Source of the DNA: an uncultured Prevotella sp. | GTDB lineage: Bacteria > Bacteroidota > Bacteroidia > Bacteroidales > Bacteroidaceae | Assembly: GCA_947304695.1 (NCBI GenBank) | Contig: CAMZBS010000032.1 | Location: 1 to 23,023, forward strand | Direction: 5' to 3' | DNA length: 23,023 bases | Part shown: positions 1-7,272 of the stretch, piece after piece | Layout: the number at the start of each line of letters is the position of its first letter | Position numbering within the stretch: the stretch's first letter is position 1 | The notes under the pieces: generated by a model | The model's database searches: none | Seen by the model: only the letters and a program-made list of their open reading frames with translations | What the model was told of the DNA's origin: nothing | Made by a program: the position numbers and the translations under genes

Positions 1-2
1 GC

Positions 3-74
3 TCATTTGCGACCGACTGACCATTTGATGAATTCTGAGCGAATCTCAGAAGGGTCATTGTAAAGATTTTTCAT
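3..74 (-). CDS. Candidate 23-residue small ORF
   Basis: An ATG-initiated reading frame on the minus strand encodes MKNLYNDPSEIRSEFIKWSV followed by GRK and a TGA stop. It lies 46 bp beyond the end of the T9SS-tagged protein gene and reads in the same direction. The composition (charged, with one aromatic-rich stretch) resembles real protein, but 23 codons is too short to prove coding. I see no TAnnTTTG promoter directly before it, so it would have to be read from the upstream gene's transcript. It also contains a perfect 7-bp inverted repeat (33-39 with 45-51), so the conserved element could be the hairpin rather than the peptide. It may be the remnant of a longer gene. I do not recognise a family. 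Confidence 0.25.
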   Translation of the reverse strand: MKNLYNDPSEIRSEFIKWSVGRK

Positions 75-120
75 AATAGTGCATGAAATAAACATGAGGA
101 ATGATAAATTCCGCTTGTTT

Positions 121-2943
121 TTATGCTTTCATCACTTTCTCATAGTACACCTTGCCGTTTTCCGAGATGATGGCCACGACATAGACACCTGATGGGAGGC
201 TGCTCACGTCGATGCCCTGACTGGGATATCCGTTCTGGGAAAGCTTCACGATGCCGTCGCCCGACAGAATCTTCACCGTCTTGATGTGCTCCGTGTCACC
301 ATTGATGTAGAGCATACTGCGCAGCGGCTTGGGATAGATGGTGTAGGTTCCGTTTGCAAACACGGAGGCAATGCCGGTGTTGTCGCTGATGTGAAGCGAC
401 ATGGGACTCAGGCAGCTTCCTTCCTGTTGTCCCTGGAAACTGATGGTCTCGCTCACGGGATGTTCCTCGCCTGTGGCGTTCTCCCAGGCTTTGAATGTCA
501 TTTGCTCGTTGGCCGACAGCGTGCCGTGGATGGTTAGGAAGACCACATCGCCTACCCATTTGCCCACGCCGCGACACTCGTCATTGCAGAAGGCACCAAT
601 GGTATAGGCTCCGCTCACGGTGGGGGTGCCGTCCTTGTAGAGTCGGCCTATCAGGGTGGTGTTGTCGGGATAGCGGTGGATGTCGTAGCCCCACTGGGCA
701 CCCAGTCTTGGCTGTTCCATGATACGGCTTTGACGCTCGACGGGGAACACACGCTGCACGGGATAGGTGAATGCGGTTGGCTCAGCAGCGTAGTACAGGT
801 AGCCCTCACCGGGATTCAGACGCTCCAGCGTGCCCTTCCACTGACCATCGGAATAGGTTGAGAAGTCGTCCATGCTCTTCACCACATCGTTCTCAGCCGG
901 GGTGATGCCAGCCAGGGCGGCAGCGAGGTCGTTGCCGCTAATGGGCACGTAGCCTATCCAATTCCACCCCTTCTGCAAGGTCAGCGTGGTGCTCTCCGGC
1001 TTGCTGCCAAAGCCCGTCCAGGTGTGGCTGGCAGCCTCGGTAACCTTCAGCTTGTAGCCTTCGGCGGGACTGATGGTGTTCAGTGCGCCTGTCAGTCCGT
1101 GGGCGGGGTCGTTAACCAGTTCGCTGGTCTGGCCAACAAAGCGCTCGGTGATGCCTTCGATGGGCTGCAGGAAGATGCGGGCATCCTGATGGTAGGGCTC
1201 CGAGAGGTTCATCGACACCCAGTTCCATCCCGGCTGCAGGTTGAGCTGCAGGTCGGTGCGGTCGGCAATGCACACACGGTAGAGCTGTGAGGGCGCAGAG
1301 AAGCACGCTCCGTTCGATACGGCCACGTAGTAGACACCGTCTTCCTCGGGCGTGAAAGCCTGCCCGTTGGCTCCAGGCACCATGCGACCGTCTTGATAGA
1401 ACCACTGGTTGCCTTTGGCTGCGGAAGATACCAGTGTGTGGGTGCCTTCGATGCTGACCTGCGGCTCGTCGAGTACGGGCAGTACGGTCAGGTTCAGCAC
1501 GTAGAGGCTGTCGCACATGTACTCGTTCTCCTTTGAGAAACGGTAGGTGCCGGTCTTGCTGTACTCCACGCCGCCAAACAGGCAGGTCTCACCTTGACAG
1601 ATGCTCACATTGAGCGTGTCGGCATCGGGCTTCACGAGCACATTCTTCATGCTCAGTGTAAACGCCTTGCTGAACGACAGCCCGCCTGCATCGGTAGTAG
1701 AGAGGCGAATTTGGTAGCAGGTGTCTGCGGCGCACTTGAACTGCTGGCGGGCCTGCAGCTGGGTGCCGCTGATCTGGAACAGGTCGTTGTGGATGGCACC
1801 GTCGCCCTCGGCCAGTGCGTAGGTGAAGGTGCCGTCCGGCTCGATGTCCTCGGAGGACAGCTCAGCAATGAAGCCGCCAACGGCAATGTCGTCCTGGAAG
1901 ATGCTGTCGCTCAGGGCGATGTCCGTCGGGGCTGCGTTTACGTTGATGATCAGGTCGGGCTGTTCCTTCAGCGGTTCGCGGTTGCCCGTGTTGTCTACGG
2001 CCACGGAGTAGAAGCTGTACTGATGGCCCGGCTCGGCTGTGAAGTCAATGACGGTGTCAACAGGACAGGTGGCCACCTCTTCGTAGATGCCGAAGTTGTT
2101 GGCCTGATAGAGCTGCACGCTGCGCAGTCCGCTGCCTCCCTCATCGTCGGCGGCCTGGAATGTCAGGTGATAGAGGTTGGCGTTCTTCGAGTCCTGACGG
2201 GCTTTTATCCGGCTGGTGGGGTTGCCTGCATCGATGGTGTTTGTCCAGCGGTTGGTGGGGATGGTGTCGTTTTGGTCGAACACGATGCTGGCCACGATGC
2301 TCAGCGTGTCGCCCGTCCTGAGACCTTCGTGCGGCTTCAGACGGAAAGTGACGAAGCCTTCGCCCACGTGGGTGGAGTCGTTCACGGGCAGCATGCCGCG
2401 ATCCACCTGCCACGGGTGCAGTCCCGTTTCGGGGTCGATGGAACTGAAACGCCAGAAGGCCTGCTGCCTATCGGCATCAATGCCTGCCGTAAGGTCAACG
2501 AATATGTGCATCGAGTCGCGCAGGTCGAGGCGGGTCTGATAGGCTGTCGGTGCATCGTCGATGTTCCACGACCTGTTGGCGAAGCCGTAATTGCCGAGCG
2601 AGAAGCCCTTCATCGACTGCTTGTCGGCAAACGGGAAACTCACGTCGACCTTCTGGGCACTGGCTCCGGCAAACTCCGGGTCGTTCTCGAACCACACGGT
2701 GTAGTTCAGCACATCGTTGATGCTCACCCATCTTACGGAGTCGTAGCCTTGGGGACCAATCAGTTCGTTGGGGTCGTAGGAGAGCAACGTGGATACTGTT
2801 TGGGTAGAGCCGATTTCCTTGGCCGTACCCTCCTTCCCGTCGTTCTTGGACTGGTCGCCCTGATTGCATGGATTCTTGGTGCTTTGGGCACCTGCCATCA
2901 TTGCTATGCAGAGCAATGTAACCATTATAATTATTCTTCTCAT
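121..2943 (-). CDS. Large secreted protein with cadherin-like region and T9SS type A sorting domain
   Basis: This 940-residue protein is probably exported through the Sec system and then the type IX secretion system to the cell surface. Residues 1-19 form a signal peptide ending AGA-Q. Residues about 56-235 begin DPNELIGPQGY and include YTVWFENDPEFA, a domain I know from very large multidomain surface proteins, where it usually follows CARDB-type repeats. A Ser/Gly-rich Ig-like stretch follows (about 235-330), then a cadherin-like module (about 337-435, NAAPTDIALSDS), a CDSLYVLNLTV segment typical of Bacteroidota secreted proteins (about 447-490), an Ig-like module (about 493-555) and two PGWNW repeats (about 570-740). 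Residues about 865-940 (YPKP, DVSSLPSGVYVV, KVMKA end) match a T9SS type A sorting domain. It is the last gene of the minus-strand run, 31 bp after the RHS tip gene, in the place where a toxin's immunity gene might be expected. Its ligand or partner is unknown. Confidence 0.88.
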   Translation of the reverse strand: MRRIIIMVTLLCIAMMAGAQSTKNPCNQGDQSKNDGKEGTAKEIGSTQTVSTLLSYDPNELIGPQGYDSVRWVSINDVLNYTVWFENDPEFAGASAQKVDVSFPFADKQSMKGFSLGNYGFANRSWNIDDAPTAYQTRLDLRDSMHIFVDLTAGIDADRQQAFWRFSSIDPETGLHPWQVDRGMLPVNDSTHVGEGFVTFRLKPHEGLRTGDTLSIVASIVFDQNDTIPTNRWTNTIDAGNPTSRIKARQDSKNANLYHLTFQAADDEGGSGLRSVQLYQANNFGIYEEVATCPVDTVIDFTAEPGHQYSFYSVAVDNTGNREPLKEQPDLIINVNAAPTDIALSDSIFQDDIAVGGFIAELSSEDIEPDGTFTYALAEGDGAIHNDLFQISGTQLQARQQFKCAADTCYQIRLSTTDAGGLSFSKAFTLSMKNVLVKPDADTLNVSICQGETCLFGGVEYSKTGTYRFSKENEYMCDSLYVLNLTVLPVLDEPQVSIEGTHTLVSSAAKGNQWFYQDGRMVPGANGQAFTPEEDGVYYVAVSNGACFSAPSQLYRVCIADRTDLQLNLQPGWNWVSMNLSEPYHQDARIFLQPIEGITERFVGQTSELVNDPAHGLTGALNTISPAEGYKLKVTEAASHTWTGFGSKPESTTLTLQKGWNWIGYVPISGNDLAAALAGITPAENDVVKSMDDFSTYSDGQWKGTLERLNPGEGYLYYAAEPTAFTYPVQRVFPVERQSRIMEQPRLGAQWGYDIHRYPDNTTLIGRLYKDGTPTVSGAYTIGAFCNDECRGVGKWVGDVVFLTIHGTLSANEQMTFKAWENATGEEHPVSETISFQGQQEGSCLSPMSLHISDNTGIASVFANGTYTIYPKPLRSMLYINGDTEHIKTVKILSGDGIVKLSQNGYPSQGIDVSSLPSGVYVVAIISENGKVYYEKVMKA

Positions 2944-2974
2944 ATCATCGCAATTTTAGTTTCAAATACTATGA

Positions 2975-4537
2975 TCATTGCCACACCTTGTTATAATTTG
3001 GCGTAAGTGGTGCGTTGATGTTCTCGACGGTTTTTACATAATTGCGAACACCTTCTGCGGTCTTTTTAGCAACTTTCTTAGCACCGTCTGCCGTACTGTT
3101 CACCAAATTCTTGCTGCTTTGGACAATTCCTTGCTTGTCATGAGCACCCATAGCCTTTAATCCATCGGCAGCATACGCAGCTGTTCCAATGAGCGTATTG
3201 ATAATGGCATTCTTCAGATTTCCCCAGAAGGTAATGTTTTCTCCGTCGATGGCTTGGTTACCGGTACTTGTTACTATGTCGGAAGTGAAGTCCTTGACGG
3301 CATTCCACCCTACTTTTTTCCAGAAACTAAGCCCTTCCGACAAGCCGATTTTCGAGCTGATGAAATTGGCCACACCGGTAACGACCGTGTTGAATGCGAT
3401 TTTACCTAAATTCTTGAAAACATTTTTTACAGACCACTTCCAGCAATCAATGGACCACCAGGATTCTATAGCGCCAAATCCGGTGGCAACGCCACCTCCC
3501 AACCACGGATTCACACCTGTGGTAAACGTAATTACTCCATTCTTGAAGGTGTCCCATACATGGCGTCCGCGATGTCCAACAACATTTGCCGGACTAAAGG
3601 TGCCGTTTTTGTAATATGCACTCCAAGCGCTAACGTTGGCCATTACTAACGTGGCGAGGACAAGAGTAGCGGTGATGACTTCTGTTCCATTCGGGTCGGC
3701 GAATACAACAGGATTGTTCATGGTGTAGGCATAGTCGTTCATGCCGTTGATATACATCAGCGGGTCTTTCTGCATGAAGCGTCCCAATGCGGGATTCATG
3801 GTTCGTGCCCGATAGTAGTACATTCCTGTGGCATAGTTGTATTCACGTCCGCAGAACAGACGGTCGTTACCCACGGAAGAGCGTTCCATCGGCTGTCCCT
3901 GGGCATCGTAGAAGGTGGGTGTGCCGTAGACATCGTAGTCCATGTATTCCACCACTTCGCCCTGCTCGTCAGTAAGGCACATCACGGAGTTCAGATGGTT
4001 GGTGTGGAAATAGTATTCCTCACTGCCTTTGACGGTCTTCAGCAGTTCGTCGACGGCATTGCCGTAGATGAACGCTGTGACCTCGCCGCCTTCCACTTCC
4101 TCGACGATTACATCGCCCATGTAGTAGCAGTAGCAACTGCCCTTTATGATGCGGCGACCCAGTGCGTCGTAGACCGAAGTGGTCTGACCGTCGACACCCA
4201 CTTCCCTGTTACCCAGGTCGTAGCTGTAGGTGTGCTGGCCGTCGCTGACGAGGTTGCCGTTGTCATCATACTTAGGAGCAATGTTCTGCCCGCCGCTCAC
4301 GGCGGTAAAGGCATTCACGTTGTTTGCCGTGTAGTGGGTGGCGATACCGTTTTCCAGCGTCTTGATGCGGTTGCCCACCTTGTCGAACTCATAGCCTTTG
4401 CTGACTTTGGTGCCGCGCAGGAACGAGGTGAGCTGGTTGGCCAGATCATATTCATAGGTCTCGGTGCGTTCGTTGTCTGAAAGATTGCGTTGCTGGGTAA
4501 TATTGCCCATTGCATCGTAGATCAGTTCAAGCCCCAT
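2975..4537 (-). CDS. RHS-associated core protein with variable C-terminal tip (downstream half of a split RHS gene)
   Basis: This 520-residue piece continues the YD repeats (YDAMGNITQQ, YDANQL-like units), then has the RHS-associated core: TNHLNSVMCLTDEQG, YDVYGTP, CGREYNYATGMYYYRARTMN and GRFMQKDPL, ending about residue 275 at ADPNG. In RHS proteins this core marks the end of the shell-forming region, and what follows is a variable tip. Here the tip is about 240 residues, starts with a hydrophobic stretch (TATLVLATLVMANVSAW), is rich in Gly, Trp and Lys, and resembles no toxin fold I recognise. The tip DNA is clearly more A/T-rich (about 40-43% GC in sampled lines) than the core (about 60%). 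It has no signal peptide. It is in frame with the upstream RHS piece, separated only by TAG plus five codons. The ATG chosen is the first after that stop; GGAGGA lies 18 nt upstream, too far for a normal ribosome-binding site. Confidence 0.82.
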   Translation of the reverse strand: MGLELIYDAMGNITQQRNLSDNERTETYEYDLANQLTSFLRGTKVSKGYEFDKVGNRIKTLENGIATHYTANNVNAFTAVSGGQNIAPKYDDNGNLVSDGQHTYSYDLGNREVGVDGQTTSVYDALGRRIIKGSCYCYYMGDVIVEEVEGGEVTAFIYGNAVDELLKTVKGSEEYYFHTNHLNSVMCLTDEQGEVVEYMDYDVYGTPTFYDAQGQPMERSSVGNDRLFCGREYNYATGMYYYRARTMNPALGRFMQKDPLMYINGMNDYAYTMNNPVVFADPNGTEVITATLVLATLVMANVSAWSAYYKNGTFSPANVVGHRGRHVWDTFKNGVITFTTGVNPWLGGGVATGFGAIESWWSIDCWKWSVKNVFKNLGKIAFNTVVTGVANFISSKIGLSEGLSFWKKVGWNAVKDFTSDIVTSTGNQAIDGENITFWGNLKNAIINTLIGTAAYAADGLKAMGAHDKQGIVQSSKNLVNSTADGAKKVAKKTAEGVRNYVKTVENINAPLTPNYNKVWQ

Positions 4538-4561
4538 AATCAGTGATGGCTGCTATCCTCC
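4537..4561 (-). other. In-frame TAG separating two RHS pieces
   Basis: Reading the minus strand, GGA GGA TAG CAG CCA TCA CTG ATT ATG GGG keeps one frame from the upstream RHS protein into the downstream one (7270 minus 4537 is 2733, divisible by 3). Both sides are uninterrupted RHS sequence, so a single base change in the TAG would give one protein of about 1431 residues. The TAG is followed by CAG CCA, which fits the CAR-YYA stop-readthrough context known from plant RNA viruses; whether this matters in bacteria is unknown. GGAGGA immediately before the stop could instead favour re-initiation. A sequencing error or a recent nonsense mutation is equally possible. Confidence 0.85.
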
Positions 4562-7270
4562 AGCGTTTCCTTTTGCTGCCTTGATGGATGTAATCCAGCC
4601 GTTCTCGTTGTAACCGTAGTCGGTGGCAATGCCGTTGGCGTAGGTCTGGCGGGTTTTCATTCCCTGCGAGTTGTAGTCCATGCGCACCACCTCATTACCA
4701 TCCTGCAGAATGCTGGCAATGAGACTGCGAGCATTCAGTCGTTGCTCTACTCTCATTCCATGCGGGTAGGTAATGGTACGTTTGTTGGCGGCCAGGTCGT
4801 AGGAATAAAGGGTTGAGCCCCTTCCGACTCCCCCCGTAGGGGAGAGCGTTTCACTGAGGATGCGGCCCGCCTTGTCGTAGGTGAAGCTGACGGTAGCATC
4901 CTTGTTGACAGCGGTGAGCATCTGGCTCATGGCATCGTAGGTGTAGCGGTCGGACGTACCGTCGGCGTAGGTGCGGCTGAGCAGGTTGCCGAGTGCGTCG
5001 TAGGCATACCTGGTCTCGCGTCCTGCCCTGTCCTTCGATGTGGTGATGCGGCCCAGCTCGTCGTAGGCATACTGCATGCTGAGACCGTCGGCAAAGGTGA
5101 TGGCGGTGTTGCGGTCAAGCATGTCGTAGGTGTAGGCGGTGGCATTGCCCTTGGCATCGGTTGCTTTCACCAGATTACCGTTGCCGTCGTACTCAAACTT
5201 CGTTGTGGCTCCCAAGGCATCGGTTTCGGTCAGTTTCTCATTGCGTGAGCTGTAAGTATAGCTGATGTCCGAGCCATTGGGCAGGGTTACCTTTGTCATG
5301 TTCGAGTTGGCGTCATACTCACATACAATGCTGGTTCCCGACGGATAGGCGATGCTGGTAGGACGGTTCAGCGCGTCGTAGGTGCCGGTAGTCACATTGC
5401 CCTCGGCATCCGTCACCGAAAGCGAGTTGCCATTGGCATCGTATGTGAATTTGGCAATCAAGCCTATGTTGTCTGACAGCTGAACGGGGCGGTCCATCCG
5501 ATCGTAGAAGAACTGAATCACATTGCCATTGGGCTGGAACAAAGCAGTCCGGTTGCCGTTGACATCATATTCGTAGGTTGTGGTTTCTCCTTCGGCGTTG
5601 GTCTCGGAGAGCAGGTTGCCCTTCCAGTCGTACACGAACCGCTCAGTGTTGCCCAAGGGGTCGGTGACGCTGGTCATGTTGCCCTTGCCGTCGTAGGTGA
5701 AGGAAACGACACCACCCTTCGGATCGGTGATGGTGAGCATGTTGTATTCGGCATCGTAGGTGTAGGCACTGATCTGGTTCTTGGCATTCTTGACGCGCAC
5801 CACGTTGCCCATCTTGTCGTAGCTCAGGGTCGAGGTGTTGCCCAATGGGTCGGTCTGTATGGTGAGTTGCCCGTTCTTGTTGTAGGCGTAGGTGACGGTG
5901 TTGCCCAGGGCATCGGTTGCGCTGGTGTTTTGGCCGTACTGGTTGTAGCCGAAAGAAACGGTATAGCCTGCGGCGTCGGTGACACGTCGCAGTGTGCCGT
6001 CGGCATTGTATTCGTTTACCGTCACGTTGTCGTTGCCATCGGTGATGGTGAGCGGCCATCCGTACTCATTGTAAGTATAAGCGGTGCCGATGTTCAATGG
6101 CCCGTTGAAGGCAGTCATATTGCCCTTGTTGTCGTAGGTAAACTGGAAGGTGTTGCCGTTTTTGTCCTGCATGGATGTCACTTGGTTGAAGGTGTCGTAG
6201 GTGTAACGTTCCGTGTTGCCCAAGGCATCGGTAAGCGAGAGCATGTTACCCCGCTCATCGTAGGTGTAGGACGTCACGTTCCCGTTGGCATCAGTCACCC
6301 GAACCAGATTGTCGTCGTTGTCATATTCCAGCCTGCCCTCCGATCCGCAGCAGGCTCCAGCCCTTTCCACAGCACGTCCCTTCTCGTCCCAGCGGTAGTA
6401 AGAATACAGATTGGTGGGTGTGGTGTAGTCGATGAACACAGTGCGGTCTTCCTCGTAGCGTATGCTCTTGTCGCTGACATCGGTCTTCATGCGTGAGCAC
6501 ATGCCGTTGACGTTGTAGGCCATGAGTGTCTTGTTTCCATTCGCATCGGTCATTTCGTTGATACGGTCGAAACGATCATAGTCGTATATAAAATTGTTGC
6601 CCATGACATCGGTGCGTTTCTTCAGACGGTGCAGACCGTCGTACTCGTAGCTGACGCTGCCTTCGACGAAGGAGGCTGTGGCCTTGGTAAGCAGACCGTC
6701 GGTATAGGTCAGCGTGATGCTGTGGCCGAAACGGTCCTCAATCTTGGTGAGCAGCGAGTCAGTATAGGTCAGCGTAGTCTGGTTGCCATTTCGATCGGTG
6801 ATGGCAGTGACCTTGCCGTACTTCATGTTGCCGAAGCGGTATTTGGTACCGTCTTTTTCTGTGAGTACAAACTGGTCGTTTTCTAATGTCAGTACACTGA
6901 ACACACCCTTGGGAGCCTCATAGTCATCGCCGAAGCGTACGTAGGTGTCGCTGCGACCGTTGCCACATTCAATGGTCACGTCTCCTGCTGTATTGAGGCG
7001 ATAGCGCATTTCATAGCTTAGCGAGAACCCCAATCCGTAGCCGTAGTCGGCCGATGCCTTTGAGCTATTGTAATAGAACTGCAATGACATCGGTTGCAAC
7101 GTGTTTTGCGACAACAGATCCGTACGGCTGAAGAAGAGCACGCCATTGTAGGCGTTCACCGAAAGCCCACTTGGCCCCTTGATATTGGGATGAATGACAT
7201 TCTGCGCCGTAGCTGCGGAGAAACTACAGCACACAAGCCAGAATAGTATGATTTTATGCTTGATATTCAT
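4553..7270 (-). CDS. Secreted RHS/YD-repeat protein (upstream half of a split RHS gene)
   Basis: This 905-residue protein has a signal peptide (residues 1-22, ending TAQ) and then a long array of roughly 20-residue YD repeats of the form YDxxGNxxxxTDAxGN from about residue 110 to the end. In the RHS family such repeats form a beta-sheet shell that can enclose a C-terminal payload. An ACCG motif with paired cysteines sits near residue 300. The protein stops at GNAGG with a TAG codon, before any RHS core, so alone it is an open shell without core or tip. Those parts follow in frame in the next gene. It begins 2 nt after the stop of the 2270-residue CARDB-like protein, so translation is probably coupled. 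A 33-bp palindromic stretch encoding SPTGGVGRG interrupts the repeat pattern near residue 810. The start is well supported by the signal peptide. Confidence 0.88.
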   Translation of the reverse strand: MNIKHKIILFWLVCCSFSAATAQNVIHPNIKGPSGLSVNAYNGVLFFSRTDLLSQNTLQPMSLQFYYNSSKASADYGYGLGFSLSYEMRYRLNTAGDVTIECGNGRSDTYVRFGDDYEAPKGVFSVLTLENDQFVLTEKDGTKYRFGNMKYGKVTAITDRNGNQTTLTYTDSLLTKIEDRFGHSITLTYTDGLLTKATASFVEGSVSYEYDGLHRLKKRTDVMGNNFIYDYDRFDRINEMTDANGNKTLMAYNVNGMCSRMKTDVSDKSIRYEEDRTVFIDYTTPTNLYSYYRWDEKGRAVERAGACCGSEGRLEYDNDDNLVRVTDANGNVTSYTYDERGNMLSLTDALGNTERYTYDTFNQVTSMQDKNGNTFQFTYDNKGNMTAFNGPLNIGTAYTYNEYGWPLTITDGNDNVTVNEYNADGTLRRVTDAAGYTVSFGYNQYGQNTSATDALGNTVTYAYNKNGQLTIQTDPLGNTSTLSYDKMGNVVRVKNAKNQISAYTYDAEYNMLTITDPKGGVVSFTYDGKGNMTSVTDPLGNTERFVYDWKGNLLSETNAEGETTTYEYDVNGNRTALFQPNGNVIQFFYDRMDRPVQLSDNIGLIAKFTYDANGNSLSVTDAEGNVTTGTYDALNRPTSIAYPSGTSIVCEYDANSNMTKVTLPNGSDISYTYSSRNEKLTETDALGATTKFEYDGNGNLVKATDAKGNATAYTYDMLDRNTAITFADGLSMQYAYDELGRITTSKDRAGRETRYAYDALGNLLSRTYADGTSDRYTYDAMSQMLTAVNKDATVSFTYDKAGRILSETLSPTGGVGRGSTLYSYDLAANKRTITYPHGMRVEQRLNARSLIASILQDGNEVVRMDYNSQGMKTRQTYANGIATDYGYNENGWITSIKAAKGNAGG
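4815..4847. repeat. GC-rich palindromic insert within an RHS repeat
   Basis: The stretch contains a perfect 6-bp stem (CTCCCC at 4828-4833, GGGGAG at 4839-4844) with a 5-nt loop, flanked by further C-rich and G-rich sequence. It is translated in frame as SPTGGVGRG between SETL and STLYSYD, where YD repeats normally have only about three to four linking residues. The composition (runs of C and G) differs from the surrounding gene. It looks like a small palindromic repeat inserted into coding DNA without breaking the frame. Whether other copies exist in the genome cannot be seen here. Confidence 0.45.
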
Positions 7271-7272
7271 AG

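Noticed and set aside
33..51. Perfect 7-bp hairpin as terminator of the seven-gene run
   Set aside because: No U tract follows on the minus strand, and it lies within a possible small ORF.
1594..3006. A 470-codon open frame on the plus strand
   Set aside because: It lies opposite the T9SS-tagged gene, has no recognisable motif, and its composition is what the complement of that gene gives. The opposite strand has clear domains and a signal peptide.
4553..7270. Regular DNA repeats that might be a CRISPR array
   Set aside because: The periodicity is about 60 bp with degenerate units translated as YD repeats; there are no identical repeats with unique spacers.
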